NCBI RefSeq assembly: GCF_022811605.1 | Contig: NZ_CP094533.1 | Coordinates: 2,604,001 to 2,668,000 of the forward strand | Length of the DNA: 64,000 nt | Source of the DNA: Agromyces soli | GTDB lineage: Bacteria; Actinomycetota; Actinomycetes; Actinomycetales; Microbacteriaceae | Direction: 5' to 3' | Shown here: positions 51,980 through 60,317 of the stretch, piece after piece | Position numbering within the stretch: the stretch's first letter is position 1 | How the letters are laid out: every line of letters starts with the position of its first letter | Program-made: the position numbers and the translations under genes | The notes under the pieces: model-generated | Seen by the model: the letters and a program-made list of their open reading frames with translations, nothing else | Databases searched by the model: none | What the model was told of the DNA's origin: nothing

Positions 51980-53052
51980 CGGAGGTGCTCCCCGAAGAAG
52001 TCGGCTGACTGTTCGTCGCACCAGCTGTGCCCGGCCGCGAACAGCTGTCGGCGGAACCGGTGCGACGCACCGGCGCGCCGGTAGATCTCCTCGACGCGGT
52101 CGGCGCAGGGGCCGGCCGACTCGAGCATGAAGCAGTCGTCGAAGAAGCCGAGGTCGACCATCAGCGCGCGGGGGAAGAGCAGCCCCTGCAGATCGGAGAC
52201 GTCGACGAGCGAGAACAGGCCGGGTGTGATCTGCATGCCGCAGTAGTTGCTGTCGCGGACGCCGAAGTCGGGGAAGGTGTCCGAATAGCAGATGATCTCG
52301 GTCGCCGCGATACGCGGGTCGGCGAGCGCCGACCACAGCGACATCGTGCCGCCGCCGGACACGCCCATCACCCCGATCGGCCCGTCCTGCACGTAGGGGA
52401 GCGTGGTGACGAAGTCGAGGACGCGCTTCCCGTGGGCGATGTTGATCCCGAGCGGTGTCATGCCGAGGATGGTCGCGTTGAGGTAGTACGTGTCGCACCA
52501 GTCCATCTCGACGCCTTTCTGGGGCGAACTGATGCGCCACTTCCGCTGTTCGTCGAAGTCGCCGTGCCCCATCCAGTCCACGCCGATGGTGACGAAGCCG
52601 TGGCGCGCCATCACCGCGCCGTAGTTGTAGCCGTCGTCGTCCGCGTAGGAACGGAGCAGCGCGGTCGAGCGATTGCCCATGATGGGCTCCTTGCCGCCCA
52701 TGTCGTGGCCGTGCCAGCAGAGGATCGGGGCCCACGTCGATTCCTCGGTGCCGCCGCTCGGCCGGTTCACCGCCACGATCGTCGACAGTCCGTCCTCGAC
52801 GTCCATCATCCAGCGCTGCTGGATGAAGCCGTCGAGTTCGATCTCGCCGAGCAGCACCGGGTTCGGCTCGCAGGCCGGCGGCTCCTGGCCGAGCGTCGCG
52901 AGGACCGCGGCGAGCGTCTCCTCCCGCCAGGCCTCGACATCGGTGTTCTCCGGGTCGAAGTGGAACCGGGGGGTGTGCTTCCTGGCCCGGTCGAGGAGCC
53001 AGGCGTTCGGGCTGAGATTGCGGTGTCCGAGCGGGACGGCTGGGGTGGTCAC
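51976..53052 (-). CDS. Alpha/beta hydrolase, acetyl-xylan-esterase/dienelactone-hydrolase-like
   Basis: A 358-residue cytosolic alpha/beta hydrolase with no signal peptide. The oxyanion strand is ILCWHGHDMGGKEP, the nucleophile elbow GVMGVSGGGTMSLW (GxSGG), and the catalytic His lies in FAAGHSWCDEQ near the C-terminus. FPDFGVRDSNYCGMQITPGLFSLVDVSDL precedes the acid-bearing strand VDLGFFDDCFM. Its place between the sugar permease and uxaE suggests it removes ester groups (acetyl or methyl) from imported uronate sugars (inference). The GTG at 53052 has GAAAGGACC upstream. It overlaps uxaE as ATGA. Confidence 0.8.
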   Translation of the reverse strand: MTTPAVPLGHRNLSPNAWLLDRARKHTPRFHFDPENTDVEAWREETLAAVLATLGQEPPACEPNPVLLGEIELDGFIQQRWMMDVEDGLSTIVAVNRPSGGTEESTWAPILCWHGHDMGGKEPIMGNRSTALLRSYADDDGYNYGAVMARHGFVTIGVDWMGHGDFDEQRKWRISSPQKGVEMDWCDTYYLNATILGMTPLGINIAHGKRVLDFVTTLPYVQDGPIGVMGVSGGGTMSLWSALADPRIAATEIICYSDTFPDFGVRDSNYCGMQITPGLFSLVDVSDLQGLLFPRALMVDLGFFDDCFMLESAGPCADRVEEIYRRAGASHRFRRQLFAAGHSWCDEQSADFFGEHLR

Positions 53053-53102
53053 GTGCAGGTCCTTTCGAGATGGGGTGCGTCGTCGATGGCGCGGTGGGCG
53101 GG

Positions 53103-53984
53103 CTACTTGCCGACGCCGAGGGTCATGCCCTCGATGACGAATCGCCGCAGCAGGATGAACAGCAGCAGCATCGGCACGAGCATGATGCCGACGCCGGCGA
53201 ACAGCAGTCCGTAGTCCGCACCGCTGTACTGGATCGCCGAGAGCAGGGACATGAGCGAGAGCCCGAGGGTGAAGTTGTCGTTCGACTGCACGAAGGTGAG
53301 GGCGATGAGCACCTCGTTCCAGAGGCTCACCGCCGTGATGATGAACACGGTCAGCAGGCCGTTGCGCACGGTCGGCAGGAAGATGCGGACGAGCGTCGCG
53401 ATCGGGCCTGCCCCGTCGAGGGAGGCCGCCTCCTCGATCTCCTTCGGCACCGCGGCCATGAACCCGGTGAGCAGGAAGACCGCGAACGGCAAGGAGACGC
53501 CCGTGTACACGATGATGAGCCCCAGCTTGCTGTTGATGAGGCCGAGCTGCGAGAACTCGATGAACAGCGGGATGATGATGATGTGCGGAGGGATGCCGAT
53601 GCCGAGCACGAACGCGGTCGAGAGCTGCTTGGCCCAGCGCACGCGCATTCTGGAGAGCGCGTAGGCGGCCGGCGCGGCGATCACCACGACCGCGATCGAT
53701 GCCGAGCCGACGACGATCAGGGAGTTGAGCGCTCCGACGGCGAACCCGCTGTTGGACCAGGCCGTGCTCCAGTTGCCCCACTCCCACGTGGTCGGGAGGC
53801 CCAGCGGGGCCGCGAAGATGTCCTTCGTGGTCTTCACCGATGACAACAGGGTGATCGCGAGGACCACGAGGTTGAACCCGACGAAGAGCCAGATGACCGT
53901 CCGGGGCAGCCAGCCGAAGAGTCGGCCGGGAGTGGAGCGCCGGATCGCTCGCCGAGGCGCGCCGGCGGTGTTCTGCGTGCTCAT
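53103..53984 (-). CDS. Carbohydrate ABC transporter permease (MalG-like)
   Basis: A 293-residue inner-membrane subunit with about six helices. The first is TVIWLFVGFNLVVLAITLL. The EAA coupling loop is EIEEAASLDGAGPIATLVRIFLP, and the helix pair before it includes LSTAFVLGIGIPPHIIIIPLF. AGGTGC precedes the ATG. With the MalF-like subunit it forms the channel of a CUT1-type sugar importer. No ATPase gene is present in the locus, so it presumably uses a shared MsmK/MsiK-type ATPase from elsewhere. Confidence 0.92.
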   Translation of the reverse strand: MSTQNTAGAPRRAIRRSTPGRLFGWLPRTVIWLFVGFNLVVLAITLLSSVKTTKDIFAAPLGLPTTWEWGNWSTAWSNSGFAVGALNSLIVVGSASIAVVVIAAPAAYALSRMRVRWAKQLSTAFVLGIGIPPHIIIIPLFIEFSQLGLINSKLGLIIVYTGVSLPFAVFLLTGFMAAVPKEIEEAASLDGAGPIATLVRIFLPTVRNGLLTVFIITAVSLWNEVLIALTFVQSNDNFTLGLSLMSLLSAIQYSGADYGLLFAGVGIMLVPMLLLFILLRRFVIEGMTLGVGK

Positions 53985-54042
53985 CGTGCACCTCTCTCGA
54001 CGGGGCGTCCGGCGCGGGCCGGGTGCGGGAATGCGGTGGGGG

Positions 54043-55002
54043 TCATAGTTCGATCGGCTCCCTGCGGAGGATCCGCCGGAGCAGCACGACGATGACGCCG
54101 AACAGCAGCAGCATGAGCACGGCGGATGCCGAGGCGTACCCGAAGCGGTACGCGGGCACCTGGTCGCCGAAGGTCTGGCCGTAGACGAAGAGCGAGGAGT
54201 TCCAGATCTCCACCGGCGGCATCGTCGTCGTGGCCCCGCCGAAGGCGAACAGGAAGTCGAAGAGCTTCAGCGCCTCGATCGTCCAGAGGATCGCGGCGAC
54301 GGAGGCGACGTCCCAGGACAGCGGGAGGGTGACGTACCGGAACCGCTGGAAGGCGCTCGCGCCCTCGAGTTCGGCGACCTCGTAGTACATCGGCGGGATC
54401 TGGTCGATGCCGGCGAGCAGGATGGTGAGGTAGAGCCCGGCGCTGACCCAGATGGTCCCGGTGACGGCCATCTTGAAGATGTTCTCGCTCGACAGCCACT
54501 CGAGCGGCTCGATGCCGAGCTCGCCGAGCAGGGTGTTCACGATGCCGCGGTACTGGAACAGCACGCCCCACACGATCGACAGGGCGATGGGCGACGCGAT
54601 GAACGGGAAGAACAGCGCAGAGCGGATGAAGTTCCGCCCCCGCATGGTCCGGATGAACGCCGCGAAGAAGAAGCCGACCACGAAGATGACGGCGCCGCCG
54701 ACGAAGAGGATCACCAGGGTGTTGACCAACGAGCGGAGGAACACCGGATCCCGGAAGAGGATCTCGTAGTTGCGGAGCCCCCGCCACTCGGGCGGGGTCA
54801 GCCCGTTCCACTGGAACAGGCTGACCCCGATCGAGAACACCGTCGGGCCGATCAGGACGAGTGCGTACAGCAGCACCGCGGGGAGAACGAACAGGATGAA
54901 CCAGTTCCGCTGCGAGCGCTGCCGCGGCGTCGCCGCCGTCCGGGCGGTTCGCCCCGGTGCGTCGGCGTCGGTCCCGACGCGCTCTGACTCCAACACGCTC
55001 AC
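54043..55002 (-). CDS. Carbohydrate ABC transporter permease (MalF-like)
   Basis: A 319-residue inner-membrane subunit. A hydrophilic N-terminus of about 30 residues leads into NWFILFVLPAVLLYALVLIGPTVF-type helices. FQWNGLTPPEWRGLRNYEILFRDPVF is the usual periplasmic loop, and MYYEVAELEGASAFQRFRYVTLP is the EAA coupling loop. The GTG at 55002 has AGGAG 7 nt upstream and follows the binding-protein gene by 28 nt. A 58-bp gap separates it from the second permease. Confidence 0.92.
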   Translation of the reverse strand: MSVLESERVGTDADAPGRTARTAATPRQRSQRNWFILFVLPAVLLYALVLIGPTVFSIGVSLFQWNGLTPPEWRGLRNYEILFRDPVFLRSLVNTLVILFVGGAVIFVVGFFFAAFIRTMRGRNFIRSALFFPFIASPIALSIVWGVLFQYRGIVNTLLGELGIEPLEWLSSENIFKMAVTGTIWVSAGLYLTILLAGIDQIPPMYYEVAELEGASAFQRFRYVTLPLSWDVASVAAILWTIEALKLFDFLFAFGGATTTMPPVEIWNSSLFVYGQTFGDQVPAYRFGYASASAVLMLLLFGVIVVLLRRILRREPIEL

Positions 55003-55030
55003 TCGTCTGCTCCTGCGGCTCGGGGGACGG

Positions 55031-56341
55031 TCACCCGTTGAGTTCCCAGTACTGCTTCTGCTCGGTCTTCATCCGCTCGATGAACTCGTCGGTGGTGAGC
55101 CGGCCGGTCACGAGCGCCTGGGTCGCGGGCTGGAAGACCGTCGTGTCGAAGTTCGGGACCACGGCGGGGACCTGGTCGTTCACGCCGTAGATCGCGTTCT
55201 GGTCGACGATGTCGCGGATGTCCTGGAGGTCGGCCGGCACCTCGATGTCGGAGCGGACCGTGAGGCTCAGCGTCTCGGTCGTGAGACGGGACATGGGGTC
55301 CTTCGCGTACAGGAACGCCAGGAACTGCTCCGCGGCCTCGGGGTTCTTCGCCTTCGTCGGGATCGCGAAGCCGTTCAGGGCCACTGGGACCGCGGTGTCG
55401 CCGCCCTCCTCGACGGCGGGGAAGTTGAACGCACGGTACGCCATGTCGTCGGCGGCGTAGCCGCGGGTCTCGTTCGGCGTCCAGCCGCCGAGGAAGAGCA
55501 GGTCGGCCTTGTTCTGCGCCCACTCCGTCTGGATGGCCGGCCACTTGCTGCTGTCGTAGCCCTTGGCGTAGAAGCCCTGCTCGGCCCAGTCGACGAAGAG
55601 ATCGACGGCCTCGCGCATCTCCGGGGTGTCCCAGGCCTCGCCGGTGGGGTCCTCGACGGCCTCGAGCAGCTTGCCGGGCCCGACCGCGCGGACGATGGCG
55701 GTCGCGACCATCGCGCGGTCGTAGTCGGTGTGGTCCGCGTCGAGCGCGAGCGGCGCGCGGCCCTCCGCCTTCAGCTCGGCGAGCAGGGCGTTCATGCCGG
55801 CCCAGTCGCTCGGCGCGCCTTCGGTGAGGCTCGGGACGTTGGCGCCGTTGTACCACCAGACGTAGGGCTGGAGGGTGAACGGCAGCATGAAGTACGCGCC
55901 GTCCTCGCCCTTCGTGAGCGGGTCATACTTGTCACCGACGAGTTCGCCGATCGTGACGTCCTCGCCCTGCACCGTCCGCTCGTACAGTCCGGAGAGGTCC
56001 CGGGCGGCGCCGTTGTTCGCGAGCAGACCCTGCAGGCGGTTGTTGTCCTGGTCGGTGAGGTCCGGCACATTGCCGGTCGTCATCCCGGCCATGACCTTCT
56101 GCAGGACATCGCGCCCCTGCCACTGGACGTTGACCTTGATGCCCGTCTCGGCCTCGAACTCATCGAAGACCGCGGTGAGGATCGGAACCTCGGGCTCGTC
56201 GACCGTCAGCATCGACCAATAGGTGAGCTCGTCGGAGGCGGATCCCGAGGATCCGTCCGACGACGGCGATGCGCTGCATCCCGCAAGGAGGAGGGAGAGC
56301 GCCGCTGCGGTGGCGGCTCCGCGTGCCATGGACCGTTTCAT
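55031..56341 (-). CDS. Sugar ABC transporter substrate-binding lipoprotein, family 1
   Basis: A 436-residue receptor. The signal peptide MKRSMARGAATAAALSLLLAG ends in the lipobox LLAGC, followed by a Ser-rich linker. Family 1 features include LTAVFDEFEAETGIKVNVQWQGRDVLQKVMAGMTTGNVPDL and the hinge region FMLPFTLQPYVWWYN. LFLGGWTPNETR and LNGFAIPTKAKNPEAAEQFLAFL are also typical. GGAGGT lies 7 nt before the ATG at 56341. In this locus it likely binds a hexuronate or hexuronate-containing oligosaccharide (inference from the enzymes around it). Confidence 0.93.
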   Translation of the reverse strand: MKRSMARGAATAAALSLLLAGCSASPSSDGSSGSASDELTYWSMLTVDEPEVPILTAVFDEFEAETGIKVNVQWQGRDVLQKVMAGMTTGNVPDLTDQDNNRLQGLLANNGAARDLSGLYERTVQGEDVTIGELVGDKYDPLTKGEDGAYFMLPFTLQPYVWWYNGANVPSLTEGAPSDWAGMNALLAELKAEGRAPLALDADHTDYDRAMVATAIVRAVGPGKLLEAVEDPTGEAWDTPEMREAVDLFVDWAEQGFYAKGYDSSKWPAIQTEWAQNKADLLFLGGWTPNETRGYAADDMAYRAFNFPAVEEGGDTAVPVALNGFAIPTKAKNPEAAEQFLAFLYAKDPMSRLTTETLSLTVRSDIEVPADLQDIRDIVDQNAIYGVNDQVPAVVPNFDTTVFQPATQALVTGRLTTDEFIERMKTEQKQYWELNG

Positions 56342-56380
56342 TTCGTGACCTCCATTGGTCAGGTTCGGTGTCGAGCGGGG

Positions 56381-56431
56381 GAGTGGAGCTGGGTCGGGGG
56401 AATTGAGTGGAGTGGAGCCGGGTCGGGGGAT
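56381..56431. repeat. Two direct repeats between uxaC and the binding-protein gene
   Basis: Two 22-bp copies (56381-56402 and 56410-56431) begin GAGTGGAG and contain GGGTCGGGGGA. They differ at two positions and have a 29-bp period. They lie in the 116-bp gap between uxaC and the receptor gene. They may be a regulatory or RNA-processing element, or a simple duplication. Confidence 0.6.
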
Positions 56432-56457
56432 GGGGGACGAGTGCGCGGACGTACGGC

Positions 56458-57897
56458 TCAGTGGCCGAAGTGGCCGAGTCGGAACGTGGCGCGCGGCAGC
56501 TCGTAGCTGAGCTGCCTGATGATCGAGCCGGCCTCGTCGATCGAGAGCCGGTGCTCGCTCACGAGCTTCGAGAGGAAGGCGCTGTCGAGGCGTCGCGCCA
56601 TGTCGTGGCGCGCGGGGATGGAGCACAGCGCTCGGGTGTCGTCGATGAAGCCCGACTGCTTGCCGAAGCCGATGGAACCGGTCACGGCGGAGCGATAGCG
56701 GAGGATGGCCTCCGGTTCGTCGAGGAACCACCACGGCGCGCCCGCGTAGACGCTCGGGTAGAAGCCCGCGAGCGGTGCGATCTCCCGCGCCCAGGAGGTC
56801 TCGTCGAGCGTGAAGAGCACGAGATGGAACGCCGGGTCGTGACCGAACTCGTTGAGGAGGGGGCGCAGCCCCTCGGCGAACCGCGTCGTGAGCGGGATGT
56901 CGCAGCCCCGATCCGGCCCGTACTGCCGGTGCAGCCCGGCGTCGTAGTCGCGCAGCGATCCGACGTGCAGGGTGATGACGAGTCCGTCGTCGTGGGACTG
57001 CCGGGCGAGCTCCGAGACCATGCCCGCGCGGAACGTCGCCGTCTCCTGGGGCGTCGCCTCGCCTCGCCGCGCCCGCAGGTACAGCTCCGCGAGCCGTGCG
57101 CGGGGGAGGACCGCCGTGCGGGCGTCCTCGAGCGCGCAGTCGATCGACACCGCGCCGTGCCGCGCGAACACGCGGCGGCGTTCGGCGATGGCGGCAAGGT
57201 AGGACTCGACGTCATCGTCGCCCCCGGCTCCGGCGAGGAGCGCGGTCACGTTCCGGTGCCAGCTCGGATGGCCGGGGTCGATGGCCGCCTCGATCCGCAG
57301 CGTGGGGATCACGTCGGTGGCGAAGGCGGGGTCGTCGCGGAGCGCGGCGTGGTGCTCGAGCGTCGAGAGCGGGTCGTCCGTCGTGGCGAGCGTCTCGATG
57401 TTGAACGACTCCACGAGGGCGCGCGGGAGGTACGCCGGGTCGCGAAGGCGCTCGCCGAGGTGGTCGAAGAGGGCGTTTGCGTTCGAGGCGTCCGGTAGCT
57501 CGTCGACCTCGAACACGCCGACGAGCACATCCTCGAGCCAGTACTTCATCGGCGTTCCGGCGAACCGCGCCCAGTGTTCGCAGAGGATGCGCCACGATCT
57601 CCGGGCCTGCTCCTCGGAGAGCGGCTCGGCGCCGACGCCGAGCTCGGCGAGCGGCACGCCGTGCGCGTGCAGGAGGCGCGTGACGTAGTGGTCCGGGGTG
57701 ATGAAGAGCTCGGTCGGATTCTCGAACGGCCGGTTCTCCGCGAGCAGCGCGGCGGGCACGTGGCCGTGCGGCGACACGATGGGGAGATCGGCGACCTGCT
57801 CGTAGAGCTCGCGGGCGATGCGACGGCGCTGAGGCTCCGAGGGGAGCAGTCGCTCGGGGTGCCGCCCTGCCGGGTGCGTTCGTCGTGTGGGCTGCAT
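56458..57897 (-). CDS. uxaC: Glucuronate/galacturonate isomerase
   Basis: A 479-residue barrel enzyme that converts D-glucuronate to D-fructuronate and D-galacturonate to D-tagaturonate. Family motifs are LPIVSPHGHVP (HxH metal site), ITPDHYVTRLLHAHGVPL, SFNIETLATTDDPLSTL, VITLHVGSLRDYDAGLHRQYGPDRGCDIP, and the C-terminal GFIDDTRALCSIPARHDMARR. The ATG at 57897 has AGAGGA 8-10 nt upstream; an in-frame ATG three codons earlier is too close to that site. It is the promoter-proximal gene of the hexuronate operon, facing the LacI regulator across a palindromic operator. Confidence 0.93.
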   Translation of the reverse strand: MQPTRRTHPAGRHPERLLPSEPQRRRIARELYEQVADLPIVSPHGHVPAALLAENRPFENPTELFITPDHYVTRLLHAHGVPLAELGVGAEPLSEEQARRSWRILCEHWARFAGTPMKYWLEDVLVGVFEVDELPDASNANALFDHLGERLRDPAYLPRALVESFNIETLATTDDPLSTLEHHAALRDDPAFATDVIPTLRIEAAIDPGHPSWHRNVTALLAGAGGDDDVESYLAAIAERRRVFARHGAVSIDCALEDARTAVLPRARLAELYLRARRGEATPQETATFRAGMVSELARQSHDDGLVITLHVGSLRDYDAGLHRQYGPDRGCDIPLTTRFAEGLRPLLNEFGHDPAFHLVLFTLDETSWAREIAPLAGFYPSVYAGAPWWFLDEPEAILRYRSAVTGSIGFGKQSGFIDDTRALCSIPARHDMARRLDSAFLSKLVSEHRLSIDEAGSIIRQLSYELPRATFRLGHFGH

Positions 57898-57926
57898 GCG
57901 GACCATCCTCTGGGAGCCGCTCGGGC

Positions 57927-57956
57927 GTTGGCAACAGGTTGCCATGCTTTGCCAAC
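57927..57956. promoter_or_regulatory. LacI-type operator cluster between uxaC and its regulator
   Basis: A perfect 16-bp palindrome, TGGCAAC-AG-GTTGCCA (57929-57944), overlaps a wider inverted repeat, GTTGGCAA (57927-57934) with TTGCCAAC (57949-57956). Three GGCAA/TTGCC half-sites are thus spaced over 30 bp in the divergent promoter region. LacI-family repressors bind such sites, and the adjacent lacI-type gene is the obvious candidate. Confidence 0.75.
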
Positions 57957-58042
57957 CGCGCGTCCCGGATGCCCCTCGAACGGGTGCGGCGCCCGTGGTT
58001 CCGGGGCGTTCCGCACTGCGCGAGCGCCAGTACCATGCCCGT

Positions 58043-59083
58043 ATGCCGCACCGCGAACAGGCAGAGGAGCGCCCGGTCACGATCTACGACGTCGCCAGGG
58101 CGGCCGGGGTCGCACCGTCGACGGTCTCACGCGCCCTGGCCCGACCCGGGCGGGTGAGCGTGGCGACCGCCTCGAAGGTCCGAGAGGTCGCGCAGCGCCT
58201 CGGGTACCAGCGCAGCCGCACCCTTCCGGCGGCGCTCCAGCAATCGCAGCTGCTCGCGATGGTCGTGAGCGACATCAAGAACCCGGTGTTCACCGACCTC
58301 GTCCGCGGCGCGGACCTCGCGGCCGAGGCGGCGGGCTACACCCTGATGGTCTTCGACTCCCGCGAGAGCGTGGTGCGCGAGCGCGCGTTCGAACGGTATC
58401 TCGCCGCGGTGGACGGAGTCGTCCTCACGAGTCCGCGGCTGCCCGCCGCCGGCATCCGCATGCTCGCCAAGCAGCGCCCGGTCGTCGTGCTCAACCGGAT
58501 CGTCGGCGACCTGCCCTGCGTGCTGACGGATGGCGCGGAGGGCGCACGGCGCGCGGCGGAGCACTTGCACGGGCTGGGCCACACCGACGTCACGTACCTC
58601 GCCGGACCCGCCGCATCCTGGACCGACGGCGTCAGATGGCGGGGCGTGCAGCAGTCGGCGGCCGACCTCGGCATGCGCACGTGCCGGATCCGCGCCGCGT
58701 CGCCCACCGTCGAGGGCGGTTTCCGCGCAGCCGCGCACTGGGCCGCGAATCCGACCACCGGCGTCATCGCGTTCAACGACGTGATGGCCATCGGCTTCAT
58801 CGTCAGGCTGCGGGCGCTCGGGCTCGAGGTGCCCCGCGACGTCAGCGTCGTCGGCTTCGACAACTCCCAGCTCGGCACGCTCACGACGCCACCGCTCACC
58901 TCCATCGCGTCTCCGCTGCGCGATCAGGGCACGACGGCCACGAACACGCTCATCGCTATCCTCGCCGGCAAACCCGTCCCGTCGGACCCGGTCCTGCTCC
59001 CGACGCGACTGATGCCTCGCGAGTCGACCGGCCGGAGCTCTGGCGCCGCCCGGCTCCGGGCCGCCGTCGAACGGGCCGGATGA
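58043..59083 (+). CDS. LacI-family transcriptional regulator of hexuronate utilisation
   Basis: A 346-residue regulator. The N-terminal helix-turn-helix is VTIYDVARAAGVAPSTVSRALARPGRVSVATASKVREVAQRLGY with the hinge following. The periplasmic-binding-protein-like effector domain holds LLAMVVSDIKNPVFTDLVRGA, DGVVLTSPRL, GVIAFNDVMAIGF and VSVVGFDNSQLGTLTTPPLTSI. I chose the ATG at 58043 because it opens the helix-turn-helix and lies 6 nt after TACCAT (58031-58036). The longer upstream frame crosses the operator and encodes nothing conserved. It probably responds to a uronate intermediate and represses the divergent operon (inference). Confidence 0.92.
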   Translation: MPHREQAEERPVTIYDVARAAGVAPSTVSRALARPGRVSVATASKVREVAQRLGYQRSRTLPAALQQSQLLAMVVSDIKNPVFTDLVRGADLAAEAAGYTLMVFDSRESVVRERAFERYLAAVDGVVLTSPRLPAAGIRMLAKQRPVVVLNRIVGDLPCVLTDGAEGARRAAEHLHGLGHTDVTYLAGPAASWTDGVRWRGVQQSAADLGMRTCRIRAASPTVEGGFRAAAHWAANPTTGVIAFNDVMAIGFIVRLRALGLEVPRDVSVVGFDNSQLGTLTTPPLTSIASPLRDQGTTATNTLIAILAGKPVPSDPVLLPTRLMPRESTGRSSGAARLRAAVERAG

Positions 59084-59089
59084 GTCGGG

Positions 59090-60190
59090 TCAGCTGAGCG
59101 GCACGGCCGCGGGCACCCGCCGCTCCCAGACGGCCGAGAGCCCTGAGCGGCGAAAGCCGAGCCCGAGGTTGATGCGCAGCATGTGCGCGTTCTCGTCGGC
59201 GTTCCAGGTGTGCACCCGGGTGCGTTCGGGCGCCGCCTCGTGCAGCGCGACGAGGTTCGCGAGCTTCAGCAGCAGACCGAGCCGGTGGCCCCGGTGCGCG
59301 CGGAGCACGATCGTGTCGTCCTGGTAGGCGACGGGGCGGCCGGGCGGCAGCTCCAGCACGGTGTAGCCGGCGACGTCGCCGCCGGCGTCGACCACCGCGC
59401 AGCTCAGCAGGGTCGTGCCGCCGGTGAGGAGCTCCGCCTCCCAGGCGCGCACGCGGGCGCGGTCCCAGCGCTCGGCGTCGATCTGCAGCGCCCCGGCCGG
59501 GATGTCGCGGCTCATATGCTCCCGCGCCGCGGCGTACGCGTCGACGAGGGCGTCCGGCGCGGCATCCCGCCAGCCGATGACCCGATAGCCGGCCGCGGTG
59601 GCGGATGCCTCGGCTTCGACGAGCTGCGCCCGGAGCCCGTCGGCGCGACCGCGGGTGTCCAGCAGACTCACCCGCTCGATCTGGCCGAGCTCGTAGCCGG
59701 TGGCCGCGGCGAACCCGGCCGCGGGGGAGTCCGCGGGGATCTCGGCGTCGCCGGCCGTCTCGGCGGGCGCCGGGAGCCCGGTGCCCCGTTCGCCGAGGCT
59801 CGCCTCGGGGTGATCGGAGAATGAGTCGAGTGCGCGCTTGCCGGCGTCGAGGGCGGCGCGCTCCGCGACGGCGAGGAGGGCGCGACCGATGCCGCGACGG
59901 CGCTGCCCGGCGGCGACGACGACGTGGACCTCGGCGGACTCGGCCTCCGGATCCTCGTCCCAGACGGCGGATGAGCGGCCGAGCAGCTCGTCGCCCTCCC
60001 ACGCGCCGAACGCCACCCGCCGCAGGTGGGTGCCGCGGGCAGCGGCGAGCAGCTCCGCCGCGCTGAGCGCGAAGTCGTCGTCGCCCCAGGTCTCGTGCTC
60101 GACCGACGCGAGCAGCAGCGCCGCCCGCTCGAAATCTCGGGCGGCGGGAACGCCGAGGCGCTCGGGGACCGGGATCTGACGGATCTCCAT
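59090..60190 (-). CDS. GNAT-family acetyltransferase with two GNAT domains
   Basis: A 366-residue cytosolic protein. The first GNAT domain (about 20-180) carries VHVVVAAGQRRRGIGRALLAVAE, the acetyl-CoA-binding R/Q-x-x-G-x-G/A loop. The second (about 190-360) carries DTIVLRAHRGHRLGLLLKLANLVAL and TWNADENAHMLRINLGLGFR. Tandem GNAT proteins of this size are common in actinobacteria, some acting on antibiotics or small amines; the substrate here is unknown. TACGCT (60202-60197 on the minus strand) is exactly 6 nt before the ATG, so it is probably leaderless. It is convergent with the lacI-type gene with a 6-bp gap. Confidence 0.85.
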   Translation of the reverse strand: MEIRQIPVPERLGVPAARDFERAALLLASVEHETWGDDDFALSAAELLAAARGTHLRRVAFGAWEGDELLGRSSAVWDEDPEAESAEVHVVVAAGQRRRGIGRALLAVAERAALDAGKRALDSFSDHPEASLGERGTGLPAPAETAGDAEIPADSPAAGFAAATGYELGQIERVSLLDTRGRADGLRAQLVEAEASATAAGYRVIGWRDAAPDALVDAYAAAREHMSRDIPAGALQIDAERWDRARVRAWEAELLTGGTTLLSCAVVDAGGDVAGYTVLELPPGRPVAYQDDTIVLRAHRGHRLGLLLKLANLVALHEAAPERTRVHTWNADENAHMLRINLGLGFRRSGLSAVWERRVPAAVPLS

Positions 60191-60317
60191 GGCTTCAGCG
60201 TACGGGGCCGGCCACGACGCTGCCCCCGCCCGTCCGGCGTGCTGCGGCGCTCCACCGCGCCCGCGGGGGAGAACTCGGCTACGGTAGTCCGCAGCGCCCG
60301 GAGCAGGAAGGTGGGAC

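Noticed and set aside
57887..58042. Upstream extension of the LacI-type regulator by 52 residues
   Set aside because: The extension crosses the operator and the uxaC start region and encodes no conserved sequence. The ATG at 58043 opens the helix-turn-helix and follows a -10 box at 6 nt.
48438..59083. Uronate locus as a recently acquired mobile island
   Set aside because: There is no integrase, transposase, tRNA target or flanking repeat, and GC content and codon use look like the neighbours. Only the unusual position is supported, and I report that separately.
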